In this document: one piece after another, positions 35,237 to 43,374 of the stretch
Numbering within the stretch: the first letter of the stretch is position 1
Layout of the letters: every line of letters starts with the position of its first letter
Source: Bacillota bacterium
GTDB lineage: Bacteria; Bacillota; Ch66; Ch109
Direction: 5' to 3'
Assembly: GCA_013178275.1 (NCBI GenBank)
Contig: JABLWZ010000006.1
Location: 248,001 to 312,000 of the forward strand
Length of the DNA: 64,000 nt
Made by a program: the position numbers and the translations under genes
The notes under the pieces: model-generated
The model's database searches: none
Seen by the model: the letters and a program-made list of their open reading frames with translations, nothing else
Told to the model about the DNA's origin: nothing

Positions 35237-36765
35237 CCGGGGTTTAAGCTGTAAGTCTTCCTATCTTCCTGCCGCTGCAGTCGGGGTTTAAGCTGTATCT
35301 CTTCCTCGTCTTCCTGCCGCTGCACCCGGGGTTTAAGCTGTAAGTCTTCCTCATCTTCCTGCCGCTGCAGTCGGGGTTTAAGCTGTATTTCTTCCTCATC
35401 TTCCTGCCGCTGCAGCCGGGGCTTAAGCTGTATTTCTTCCTCGTCTTCCTGCCGCTGCACCCGGGGTTTAAGCTGTATTTCTTCCTCATCTTCCTGCCGC
35501 TGCAGCTGGGGCTTAAGCTGTAAGTCTTCCTCATCTTCCTGCCGCTGCACCCGGGGCTTAAGCTGTATTTCTTCCTCGTCTTCCTGCCGCTGGAGTCGGG
35601 GCTTAAGCTGTAAGTCTTCTTCATCTTCCTGCCGCTGGAGCCGGGGTTTAAGCTGTAAGTCTTCCTCGTCTTCCTGCCGCTGCAGTCGGGGTTTAAGCTG
35701 TAAGTCTTCCTCGTCTTCCTGCCGCTGCACCCGGGGCTTAAGCTGTAAGTCTTCCTCATCTTCCTGCCGCTGCACCCGGGGCTTAAGCTGTATTTCTTCC
35801 TCGTCTTCCTGCCGCTGCAGTCGGGGTTTAAGCTGTAAGTCTTCCTCATCCTCCTGCCGCTGGAGTCGGGGCTTAAGTTGTACATCTTCCTCGTCTTCCT
35901 GCCGCTGGAGCTGGGGCTTAAGCTGTATTTCTTCCTCGTCTTCCTGCCGCTGCAGCTGGGGTTTAAGCTGTAAGTCTTCCTCGTCTTCCTGCCGCTGGAG
36001 TCGGGGCTTAAGCTGTATTTCTTCCTCGTCTTCCTGCCGCTGCAGCCGGGGTTTAAGCTGTATTTCTTCCTCGTCTTCCTGCCGCTGGAGTCGGGGCTTA
36101 AGCTGTAAGTCCTCCTCGTCTTCCTGCCGCTGGAGTCGGGGCTTAAGCTGTATTTCTTCCTCGTCTTCCTGGCGCTGCACCCGGGCCTTACCCTGCAGCG
36201 GCTCCTCTTCCTCCGGTCCCATCCGCTGTATCCGGGGCTTGGTCTGTACCGACTCTTCCTCGGAGCCGCTCGATTCGTTGGCCTCCAGCATGCTGATCAG
36301 GGCGTCCAGGGACAGCCCCTTAGTCTCCGGGGCGGCCTTATCCTGGCGCTGAATCCGTCTGGAGACCGAAACCGCCGCCGGGCCCGCTCCGCCTTTCGAT
36401 GGCCCGCTGTCCCCGCTCCCGGAACCGGTCTCCATCTTCGCCATTACCTGTCCCGCTACCTGGTCCGCCTCCTGCTCATAGCCGTCTCCGGCGGGGCCGA
36501 CCACCAGCTTGGGCTGCAGCGGATTGGGCTGCAGGGACCGGGACAGTATCCGCTGGACCCCTTGATTGCCCAGGGTACGCTGCAGATGAACCACGTCGTG
36601 AGGTTTAAGTGAACCGGGATCATGCAGCGCTCGCTGCATAATAGAAGAAGAGCTTCCCTGGTGCCCTCCGCCGGCCGGGTTGTTTTCCGCCGCCGGGGAG
36701 GGCTTCCTCAGAACGCTCTTATCGCTCGCCGGTTTTTCAGATCCGTAAGAATGACCAGCTGTCAT
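35038..36765 (-). CDS. DUF4157-type giant eCIS protein, 5' part ending after the frameshift
   Basis: A 575-aa open frame. The ATG at 36765 has AAAGGG 7 bases upstream. Residues about 1-55 are low-complexity; about 58-75 hold HLQRTLGNQGVQRILSRS, the LQxxxGN motif of eCIS-associated proteins; then EQEADQVAGQVM, the usual opening of DUF4157-type proteins; then from about residue 196 the 15-aa acidic repeats. After roughly residue 500 the frame is wrong (RKTYSLNPGCSGRK...) because of a one-base loss, and translation stops at 35038 without the peptidase-like domain. Either the gene is broken, the array slips on and off, or the base is a sequencing error; homology and frame of both sides favour one original gene of 36765-29165. 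Confidence 0.82.
   Translation of the reverse strand: MTAGHSYGSEKPASDKSVLRKPSPAAENNPAGGGHQGSSSSIMQRALHDPGSLKPHDVVHLQRTLGNQGVQRILSRSLQPNPLQPKLVVGPAGDGYEQEADQVAGQVMAKMETGSGSGDSGPSKGGAGPAAVSVSRRIQRQDKAAPETKGLSLDALISMLEANESSGSEEESVQTKPRIQRMGPEEEEPLQGKARVQRQEDEEEIQLKPRLQRQEDEEDLQLKPRLQRQEDEEEIQLKPRLQRQEDEEEIQLKPRLQRQEDEEDLQLKPQLQRQEDEEEIQLKPQLQRQEDEEDVQLKPRLQRQEDEEDLQLKPRLQRQEDEEEIQLKPRVQRQEDEEDLQLKPRVQRQEDEEDLQLKPRLQRQEDEEDLQLKPRLQRQEDEEDLQLKPRLQRQEDEEEIQLKPRVQRQEDEEDLQLKPQLQRQEDEEEIQLKPRVQRQEDEEEIQLKPRLQRQEDEEEIQLKPRLQRQEDEEDLQLKPRVQRQEDEEEIQLKPRLQRQEDRKTYSLNPGCSGRKTRKRYSLNPDCSGRKMRKTYSLNPGCSGRKTRKRYSLNPDCSGRKMKKKYSLKLVSSGSR
35057..36180 (-). repeat. 25 tandem 45-bp coding repeats (acidic 15-aa motif)
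   Basis: Each unit encodes LQRQEDEEEIQLKPR or a close variant (L/V at first place, EEI/EDL/EDV in the middle, R/Q at the end). By count 25 units run from 36180 to 35057, then a diverged copy (IQRQPVEEEEIQTKAR) follows. All units are 45 bases except the 21st, which lacks one base near 35262: CTTCCTATCTTCC in place of CTTCCTCATCTTCC on the plus strand. This shifts the frame. Confidence 0.95.
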
Positions 36766-37065
36766 AGCGAGACCCTTTCTTACAAAAAACGAAAACAGTA
36801 TTACTTTACATTCCTAATCAGTATAAAATTCTTCAAAAACCGCCATTTTCCTCCTGAGGTTATAAATCTGCGGGTATTAAAAATATAAGAAAAAAAGAAG
36901 CCCTCCCTGAGGCGTCCTGAAATTACCAGCCGTATGGACCGGCGGGTCGTCCCGCCGCTCTCGATGCACCGAACGGATTCTCCGGTAAAAATATATGGTT
37001 TTGTAGGGAACGATGTATTAAACTTAGTGGCAGATTAAAAAAAAAGGTTGCGGAAGGGGATAGGT
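36766..37065. promoter_or_regulatory. Divergent intergenic region between the eCIS and ABC importer operons
   Basis: This AT-rich region must hold the promoter of the first eCIS unit (minus) and of the importer (plus). On the minus strand a perfect AGGAGG is followed by a mini-frame (36846-36814) encoding MAVFEEFYTD and a stop, which may be a leader peptide. A perfect 6-bp stem hairpin, GGCGGGTCGTCCCGCC, is at 36941-36956 without a T-run. No convincing -35/-10 pair was fixed. Confidence 0.45.
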
Positions 37066-38007
37066 ATGAAGAAGGTCCTGATCGGTTTCCTGATTTCTGT
37101 CACCATGCTGAGTTTTATCGGCTGCAGCAAGACGACGACGACAGCGCCGGCGCCGGATAAGACTATAAGGATCGGGATTATGCCGGATGTCGAATCGATC
37201 CCTTTCATCATAGCCGAACGAAACGGTTACTACAAAAAAGAAGGGGTCCAGGTAAAGATCGAGCACTTCAACAGCGCCAAGGACCGCGACAGCGCCCTGC
37301 AGGGGGGTAAACTGGACGGGGTGGTTTCGGATATGCTGGCGGTGGTATTCGCCAACGAGGGCGGGATCGGCCTGAAAATCGTCTCCAAGAACGACGGGAA
37401 CATCTCCCTGATGGCGGGGAAGGACTCGGGCATCAACTCGATGAAGGACCTGAAGGGCAGGAGCGTCGGCCTTTCGACCAACACCATCATGGAGTACACC
37501 ACCGACCGGATGCTGGAAACGGCCCAGTACAAGCCGGAAGACATCAAGAAGATCGGCATCCCCCAGCTTCCCACCCGGCTGGAGATGCTCCAGGGAGGGC
37601 GGGTCGACGCCGCGATACTCCCCGAGCCCCTGTCGGGGTTGGCGGTGAAGAACGGGGCGCGGGTCCTCCACACCACCGACCAGCTGGCTAGCAAGTGCGG
37701 GGTGATAGCCTTTACCACCAGGAGCCTGCAGGAAAGCCCCGAGGAAATCAAGGCGGTTTTGAGGGCCTATAACGACGCGGTCGCCTACCTGCAGACGGAG
37801 TCCGTCGCGAGCTTCGCCGAGTTCGTGGTTCAGGAGCAGGGCTTCCCGGCCCAGGTCAAGGAATCACTGAAGCTCCCCAGCTACAGCCGGGCGGAACTTC
37901 CCAGCGAAAAGACCTTCAACGATGTAGTACAATGGATGAAGGGCAAGGATTTGATCAAGGGAAATTACGAGTACCGGGCCCTGGTGGACGACCGGGTATT
38001 GAGGTAG
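37066..38007 (+). CDS. ABC transporter substrate-binding lipoprotein (NitT/TauT, SsuA/THI5-like)
   Basis: A 313-aa lipoprotein: MKKVLIGFLISVTMLSFIGC ends in a lipobox cysteine (residue 20). The mature part follows the SsuA/THI5-like pattern (IRIGIMPDVESIPFIIAERN, YYKKEGVQVKIEHF, VDAAILPEPLSGLA). ATG at 37066 was chosen over an upstream in-frame start because GAAGGGG lies just before it. Substrates of this family include nitrate, taurine/sulfonates, thiamine precursors and others; the sequence does not decide. It is followed after 7 bases by its ATPase. Confidence 0.9.
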   Translation: MKKVLIGFLISVTMLSFIGCSKTTTTAPAPDKTIRIGIMPDVESIPFIIAERNGYYKKEGVQVKIEHFNSAKDRDSALQGGKLDGVVSDMLAVVFANEGGIGLKIVSKNDGNISLMAGKDSGINSMKDLKGRSVGLSTNTIMEYTTDRMLETAQYKPEDIKKIGIPQLPTRLEMLQGGRVDAAILPEPLSGLAVKNGARVLHTTDQLASKCGVIAFTTRSLQESPEEIKAVLRAYNDAVAYLQTESVASFAEFVVQEQGFPAQVKESLKLPSYSRAELPSEKTFNDVVQWMKGKDLIKGNYEYRALVDDRVLR

Positions 38008-38014
38008 TGGGCAA

Positions 38015-38758
38015 GTGATCGAGATAAAGGACCTGACGGTCAAGTACCGCGGAAAAAACGGAGACACGCTGGCCCTCGACGGGTTGAACGTCAACATCGA
38101 GCCGGGGGAGATTTACACCTTCATCGGTCCGTCGGGCTGCGGCAAGTCGACCTTCCTGTACGTCCTCTCCGGCATCATGAAGAGGTACCAGGGGAGCGTC
38201 ACTATCGACGGCCGGCCCATCGACCCCCGCAAGCAGCGGATCGGTCTGATCCTGCAGAACTACGGTCTCCTGCCGTGGAAGAACGTGTACAGCAACACCA
38301 TGCTGGGGTTGAAGATCAAGAACGACCAGCGGCGGCTGGACGAATACGGCAGCTACATCCTGAAACAGCTGGGCATCGACCACCTCCTCGACCGCTACCC
38401 CCGGGAACTGAGCGGCGGCCAGCAGCAGAGGGTGGCCATCGCCCGGGCTTTTATCTTAAAGCCCGACCTGCTACTGATGGACGAGCCGTTCTCGGCCCTG
38501 GACGCTATCACCCGGGAGGAGATGCAGGAGCTGTTCCTGAACATCTGGAAGCAGAACAGCGTGACCACGGTCTTCATCACCCACAGCGTTGACGAGGCTC
38601 TCTACCTGGGCAGCAGGATAGTGGTTTTTTCACCGTCCCCGGGGAGGATCCAGGAGGTTATGGACAACCCCTGCTTCATGCTGGACAACTTCCGCTACCG
38701 GGACGAGTACTACGATATGTCGATGAAGCTTCGAAGACTACTCGAGGATAAAGGATGA
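38015..38758 (+). CDS. ABC transporter ATP-binding protein (NitT/TauT type)
   Basis: A 247-aa ATPase with Walker A GPSGCGKST, Q-loop LILQNYGLLPW, signature LSGGQQQRVAIARAF, Walker B LLLMDEPFSALD and the H-loop FITHSVDEALYLG. It powers the importer formed with its two neighbours. Start is GTG at 38015, 7 bases after the lipoprotein stop codon. Confidence 0.93.
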   Translation: MIEIKDLTVKYRGKNGDTLALDGLNVNIEPGEIYTFIGPSGCGKSTFLYVLSGIMKRYQGSVTIDGRPIDPRKQRIGLILQNYGLLPWKNVYSNTMLGLKIKNDQRRLDEYGSYILKQLGIDHLLDRYPRELSGGQQQRVAIARAFILKPDLLLMDEPFSALDAITREEMQELFLNIWKQNSVTTVFITHSVDEALYLGSRIVVFSPSPGRIQEVMDNPCFMLDNFRYRDEYYDMSMKLRRLLEDKG

Positions 38759-38763
38759 TCTAG

Positions 38764-39504
38764 GTGCTACCGAGAGAAAGATGGCAGGGGATGACATACA
38801 GCCTGGCGGTGGTGGTCCTGGTATGGTACCTCCTGTACCTGGTGCTGCAGCTTCCCATCGTCCCCTCGCCGTTCGCCGTAGTGGTGAATATCTTTAAAAT
38901 CTTCCAGGCCAAGATAGAGGTCCACGTCCTATACAGCCTGGGGCGTATCCTGGCCGGGATCGTCGTTTCGATACTGGTGGGGGTGCCCCTGGGCTACCTG
39001 ATGGGATATTTCTACAACGTGAACCGGGTCCTGTCCCCCCTCATCTACTTTACCTACCCGGTGCCGAAGCTCGCCCTGCTCCCGGTGGTGATGCTGCTGT
39101 TCGGCCTGGGTGAGGCCTCCAAGCTGATAATGATAGTCCTGATAATCGTCTTTCAGATCATCATCACCTCCCGCGACGCGGTCCGGGACATCCCGCAGGA
39201 GACCTACCGCTCGCTGCAGTCCCTGGGGGCGAGCCGGTTGCAGATGTTCACCGAGATAATAATCCCCGCCTCACTCTCCGAGGTCCTGACCGCCACCAGG
39301 CTGGCCCTGGGGACGGCGGTATCCATCCTCTTCTTCACCGAGACCTTCGGCACCGAGTACGGCATGGGCTACTTCATCATGGACTCCTGGATGCGGGTGA
39401 ACTACCTGGACATGTACTCCGGCATCATCGTCCTCAGCTTCATGGGGTTCCTCATCTTCACCGCGATAGACTTCACCGAAAAGTACCTCTGCTCCTGGAG
39501 GTAG
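38764..39504 (+). CDS. ABC transporter permease (NitT/TauT type)
   Basis: A 246-aa membrane protein with about six helices. The EAA-type loop that docks the ATPase is visible (ETYRSLQSLGASRLQMFTEI, then IIPASLSEVL). It starts with GTG at 38764, shortly after the ATPase gene; ATG at 38791 is an alternative. It is the last gene of the operon, followed by a terminator. Confidence 0.9.
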   Translation: MLPRERWQGMTYSLAVVVLVWYLLYLVLQLPIVPSPFAVVVNIFKIFQAKIEVHVLYSLGRILAGIVVSILVGVPLGYLMGYFYNVNRVLSPLIYFTYPVPKLALLPVVMLLFGLGEASKLIMIVLIIVFQIIITSRDAVRDIPQETYRSLQSLGASRLQMFTEIIIPASLSEVLTATRLALGTAVSILFFTETFGTEYGMGYFIMDSWMRVNYLDMYSGIIVLSFMGFLIFTAIDFTEKYLCSWR

Positions 39505-39528
39505 GTTTTCAACAATATCAAAAAATAG

Positions 39529-39564
39529 AAAAGCCCCGTGACTGAACGACAGGGCTTTTATTAT
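39529..39564. terminator. Rho-independent terminator, probably bidirectional
   Basis: An inverted repeat AAAAGCCC...GGGCTTTT with A-run on one side and T-run on the other lies between two convergent operons: the importer on plus, and the CoA-transferase at the end of the minus-strand operon. Confidence 0.8.
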
Positions 39565-39577
39565 TTAAATCAAGCTC

Positions 39578-40915
39578 TTAAATAACCTTAGGGTAGAAGT
39601 TCTTTTTCAGAGCGCTACGGAGTTCACCGCGCAGGTCGGGATGCGCGACAGCGATCAGTTCCTCGGCTCTCTCCCTCCTGGTCTTGTATCTCAGGCTGGC
39701 GATGCCGTACTCGGTCACAATATACTGGGCGAAGGTACGGGGCACGGTGATGGGAGAGCCCGGCGGCAGTTCGGGAACTATGGAAGAGGAAAGCGATCCG
39801 TCCTTCATCCGGCGGGCGGAGCTTACCAGGGTGATCCCCTTGCCTCCGTTCGACCAGTAGGCACCCATAGTAAAATCCAGCTGCCCGCCCGAACCGCTGA
39901 TCTGGGTGTGTCCCATCCCTTCAGAGTCTATCTGTCCCGACAGGTCCACCATCAGTGCCATGTTCATGGCCACCAGGTTGGGGTGCTGGGCAATGAAACC
40001 AGGATTATTGGTGTAGGACGACGGGTAGAACTCGCAGGCGGGATTCTCCCGCACGTAGTCGTACATGCTCTGGTCCCCCATGCAGAAGGTGGCCACTGTC
40101 ACCCCGTTGTGGAAGGGTTTTTTGGTGTTGGTTACTATCCCCTTCTCCACCAGCTGGGGGAGTCCGATGGGGAACATCTCGGTGAGAACCCCCAGGTCTC
40201 GCTTGCCCTCCAGCCCGCTGACCACCGCCTCGGGTATCCCCCCTATTCCCATCTGGATGGTATCCCCGTCGTTCACCAGCTCCAGGACGTACTGGGCGAT
40301 GGTCTTTTCCATCTCGGTCGGCTTCCCTCTCCCGAAGGTGGGTATAGGGGTGCTGTGCTCGACGAAGCAGTCAAACTCGGAGACGTGCATCCAGTTGTTG
40401 CCGTAGATGACCGGCATGTTCTCGTTGACCTCTCCGATGGTTACCCGCTGCTTGCCGGAGGCCCGGCCCTTGCGGATGGCGTCCATGGTGTAGAAGTTGG
40501 TCAGGCCCAGGTTTACGAACCCCTGCCGGTTCGGCGGGGCGACCATGGTGATGAATACGTCCGACTTGGCCGCGAATTTATCGGCCAGGTCGCTGCTGGT
40601 GCAGGGATAAAAGTCAGGCTGCCGGGAGCTGTTCATCTTCCTTCCGGTGGCTAGGCTGAAGCCCGGATGGTAGTTGATCCGTCCGTCCAGCTGAGCCATG
40701 TACTCGGGGTCATAGAGCCGGGTCGGGCGCACCTGCACGGTATCCATGATCTTTACGTCCCGCAGTTCCTCGTGCCGGTCGAGGATGGCGTGGTACATAT
40801 CGGTGGAGCAGGCCCCCACCCCCAGGGCGATACCCACGGCTTCCCCCGACTTGACCTGTTTGGCCGCCCCCTCCAGGGGAGTGAGCTTTTTCTTGTAATC
40901 CTCTTTCCAGGGCAT
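39578..40915 (-). CDS. Acetyl-CoA hydrolase/transferase family CoA-transferase (family I)
   Basis: A 445-aa member of the acetyl-CoA hydrolase / 4-hydroxybutyrate CoA-transferase family. Typical segments: DTIQMGIGGIPEAV, GVLTEMFPIGLPQLVEKG, GSGGQLDFTMGAYWSNGGKG and VVTEYGIA-like IVTEYGIASLR near the end. It moves CoA between acetyl-CoA or other acyl-CoA and a short acid, without spending ATP. As the last gene of the acyl-CoA oxidation operon it probably activates the substrate acid or releases the product. The exact acid is not known. Confidence 0.87.
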   Translation of the reverse strand: MPWKEDYKKKLTPLEGAAKQVKSGEAVGIALGVGACSTDMYHAILDRHEELRDVKIMDTVQVRPTRLYDPEYMAQLDGRINYHPGFSLATGRKMNSSRQPDFYPCTSSDLADKFAAKSDVFITMVAPPNRQGFVNLGLTNFYTMDAIRKGRASGKQRVTIGEVNENMPVIYGNNWMHVSEFDCFVEHSTPIPTFGRGKPTEMEKTIAQYVLELVNDGDTIQMGIGGIPEAVVSGLEGKRDLGVLTEMFPIGLPQLVEKGIVTNTKKPFHNGVTVATFCMGDQSMYDYVRENPACEFYPSSYTNNPGFIAQHPNLVAMNMALMVDLSGQIDSEGMGHTQISGSGGQLDFTMGAYWSNGGKGITLVSSARRMKDGSLSSSIVPELPPGSPITVPRTFAQYIVTEYGIASLRYKTRRERAEELIAVAHPDLRGELRSALKKNFYPKVI

Positions 40916-40952
40916 GTCTTTATCCTCCTCTCTTCATCAAATTTTCAGGTAT

Positions 40953-41363
40953 TTACTCCGCGAAGCTGAATACCGGGCGGGCAGCGTCTCCAGCCGAGTA
41001 CTTGTCGCCGGGGAACACCCGGTGGCCGAGGGACACCCTTCTCCCGATAAGTCCCATATCTGCCTTGCTCGGGTCGATTTCTATCAGGTTGCCCATGATC
41101 CAGGGACCCTCGTCCAGCTCAACCATCACTATGATGTAGGGCAGCTCGTTCTCGCGTCCTTTCGCCGCGATGTAGGAAACGGTGAAGGTGACTATCTTTC
41201 CCTTCCCGTTGAGTTCGAACACCTCGTGGTTGACGCTGGCGCACTCCTGGCAGACCATCATCGGCGGGCAGGTGACGCCGCCGCAGTCGCCGCACTTCAG
41301 CCCCATCAGCTTGCCTTTTTTTAGGGCCTTATTGTATTCACTGAAAGGCAGTCTGTATTCCAT
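40953..41363 (-). CDS. DUF35 Zn-ribbon/OB-fold acyl-CoA-binding partner of thiolase
   Basis: A 136-aa protein with a zinc ribbon (CGDCGG...CQEC, residues about 24-41) and an OB fold (GKIVTFTVSYIAAKG, PYIIVMVELDEGPWIMGNLI). DUF35 proteins pair with SCP2-type thiolases and thiolase-like synthases, binding CoA or carrying the acyl group. The thiolase gene lies directly upstream, 17 bases away, which supports this pairing. Confidence 0.9.
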   Translation of the reverse strand: MEYRLPFSEYNKALKKGKLMGLKCGDCGGVTCPPMMVCQECASVNHEVFELNGKGKIVTFTVSYIAAKGRENELPYIIVMVELDEGPWIMGNLIEIDPSKADMGLIGRRVSLGHRVFPGDKYSAGDAARPVFSFAE

Positions 41364-41380
41364 CCCGTTATCCCTCCTTT

Positions 41381-42565
41381 TTACACCGCCGACAGGATGA
41401 GGCTCAAAAGCACGCCGTCACCGCCCAGGGTGTCGATGATACCGTACCTGGCCCCCTCCACCTGTCGGCCCTGCTCTACCATTTCGCCCCGCAGCTGGCG
41501 GGTCACCTCGTAGACCTGGGAGACCCCGGTCGCGCCGATAGGGTGTCCCTTGGCCTTGAGCCCCCCGGAGATGTTGATGGGGATTTTTCCGCCGAGCCTG
41601 GTCTCTCCCTTCTCCCATGCCTCGCCGGAGGTCCCGTAGTCGAAGAACCCCAGCCCCTCGGCCGCGATCATGGCGGCGATGCTGAAGCAGTCATGGAGTT
41701 CGCAGAGGTCCATGTCCTTCGGGGTAAGTCCCGCCATGTCAAAGGCTTGCCGTGACGCGATCTCCCGCGCCCTGATCCGGGGAAGGTATTTGTACTGCGA
41801 ACTCAGCTTGCCTGACGAGGACTGGCCCACTCCCGCGAAGTAGACCGGCTTCTTCGCCAGCTTCTTGGCGACCTCCTCCGAGGCCAGCACCACCGCCGCG
41901 GCGCCGTCGGTGAACGGGCAGGCGTCCTGGAGCTGGATGGGAGAGGAGACCACGAAGCTTTTCAGGACGTCCTCTTTGCTTATCGCCTTTTTAAACTGGG
42001 CGTTGGGATTCTTCACCGCGTACTCGTGGGACTGGACGGTGACCGCTGCCATCTGCTCCTTCAGCCTCTGGAGCGGGATGCTGTACCTGCTGGCGTAGAG
42101 GTGGGCCAGCAGGGCAAAGACTGCCGGGAAGGTGAACCCCGCGGGATACTCGTACCTGCTGTCGCCAAACATGGCGAAGGTTCGCGTGGCCAGCGGCACG
42201 CTCATACTGGTGGCCCGCTCCACCCCGCCGACCAGGACGATGTCGTAAAACCCCGAAGCTACCCACATGAAGGCGTCCCTCACCGCCATGCTGCCTGAGG
42301 CGCAGGCCCCCTCGAAGCGGGTGGCCGGGACGTTGAAGCAGCCGATGTCGTTGGCAAAGAACGACTGCACCATTCCCTGCCCCTCCTCGAAGTCTCCCAG
42401 CACGTTCCCCACGTAGACCGCCTGGATGTCCTTCGGTTTGACGTTGGCCTCGTTGATCGCGTCCATCGCCACCTCGGAGAGCATCTCCACCGAGGTCTTG
42501 GGCGAGTTAAACATGAACTTGGAGTGGCCGGTGCCTATTACCGCGACTCTTCTCATCCTGTTCAT
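41381..42565 (-). CDS. Thiolase family protein (SCP2-like acetyl-CoA acyltransferase)
   Basis: A 394-aa thiolase. The nucleophile region is RFEGACASGSMAV; the histidine motifs are ELHDCFSIA and GLKAKGHPIGATGV. The second cysteine region near the C-terminus lacks the usual GGG..G.A form, as is common in the SCP2-like group that works with DUF35 partners. It should cleave 3-ketoacyl-CoA to acetyl-CoA and a shortened acyl-CoA. Confidence 0.9.
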   Translation of the reverse strand: MNRMRRVAVIGTGHSKFMFNSPKTSVEMLSEVAMDAINEANVKPKDIQAVYVGNVLGDFEEGQGMVQSFFANDIGCFNVPATRFEGACASGSMAVRDAFMWVASGFYDIVLVGGVERATSMSVPLATRTFAMFGDSRYEYPAGFTFPAVFALLAHLYASRYSIPLQRLKEQMAAVTVQSHEYAVKNPNAQFKKAISKEDVLKSFVVSSPIQLQDACPFTDGAAAVVLASEEVAKKLAKKPVYFAGVGQSSSGKLSSQYKYLPRIRAREIASRQAFDMAGLTPKDMDLCELHDCFSIAAMIAAEGLGFFDYGTSGEAWEKGETRLGGKIPINISGGLKAKGHPIGATGVSQVYEVTRQLRGEMVEQGRQVEGARYGIIDTLGGDGVLLSLILSAV

Positions 42566-42574
42566 TCCCCCTCT

Positions 42575-43342
42575 CTATTTGGGCGCCATGCGCAGGGCCC
42601 CATCCAATCGGATGGTCTCCCCGTTCAGCATGGGATTCTCCACTATGTGCTGCGCCAGGGCGGCGTACTCCTCCGGCCTTCCCAGGCGGGAAGGGAAAGG
42701 AACCGTCTTTCCGAGGCCGACCCGAACCGGCTCCGGCAGCCCGGCCATCATCGGAGTGTCAAACAACCCGGGGGCGATGGTGCATACCCGTACCCCCTCC
42801 TCGCAGAGGTCGCGGGCGGCGGGCAGGGTCAGCCCCACCAGCGCGGCCTTGCTGGCGGCATAGGCCGCCTGGCCTACCTGCCCGTCAAACGCGGCTGCCG
42901 AAGCGGTGTTGATGATTACCCCTTTCTCTCCATCCTCGTTGGCGGTATTCTGCAGCATCCGTTCGGCCGCCAGCCGCATCACGTCGAAGGTCCCGATCAG
43001 GTTGACCTCGACCGCGCGTCTGAAAATGCCAAGGTCGTGGGGTCCCTTCTTCCCCGCGACCTTGGCCCCGGGGGCGATGCCCGCGCAGTTGACCAGGATG
43101 TCTATGTGTCCGAACCTTTCCGCTGCCGCTTCTATCGCTGACTTTACCTCTTCGGTGGCAACGATGTTGGTCTTCACAAAGAGGGCCTGCTCTCCCAGCT
43201 TGCTTGCCAGCGCCTCTCCCTTCTCCTCGTTGATGTCGATCAGGACCACGTTCGCGCCATTCCCGGCGAACCTTTCGGCCACCGCCTCTCCCAGGCCAGA
43301 GGCCCCGCCCGTGATCACAGCGGTCTTGCCTTTCATCTCCAC
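42575..43342 (-). CDS. SDR dehydrogenase, probably 3-hydroxyacyl-CoA dehydrogenase (type II-like)
   Basis: A 255-aa short-chain dehydrogenase: NAD-binding GGASGLG (residues 12-18) with LIDIN after beta-2 (Asp favours NAD), NCAG, catalytic Ser in NTASAAAFDGQ, and YAASK. The closest known plan is the 17-beta-HSD10/type II 3-hydroxyacyl-CoA dehydrogenase. Its place between hydratase and thiolase supports the third step of beta-oxidation. Confidence 0.88.
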   Translation of the reverse strand: MEMKGKTAVITGGASGLGEAVAERFAGNGANVVLIDINEEKGEALASKLGEQALFVKTNIVATEEVKSAIEAAAERFGHIDILVNCAGIAPGAKVAGKKGPHDLGIFRRAVEVNLIGTFDVMRLAAERMLQNTANEDGEKGVIINTASAAAFDGQVGQAAYAASKAALVGLTLPAARDLCEEGVRVCTIAPGLFDTPMMAGLPEPVRVGLGKTVPFPSRLGRPEEYAALAQHIVENPMLNGETIRLDGALRMAPK

Positions 43343-43374
43343 CTCAAAACTCCTCCTCTCCAGTAACTAAAATG

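Noticed and set aside
35244..35885. 213-codon minus-strand frame rich in Ser, Arg, Lys, Cys (CSGRKTRKxYSLNP repeats)
   Set aside because: It is the +1 frame of the acidic repeat array; the periodic peptide is only a by-product of the DNA repeat.
35057..36180. Possible CRISPR array because of regular 45-bp periodicity
   Set aside because: There are no unique spacers; all 45 bases repeat and encode a conserved 15-aa motif in frame.
36941..36956. GGCGGGTCGTCCCGCC hairpin as a terminator
   Set aside because: It has no T-run on either side and lies between divergent operons, where no transcript should end.
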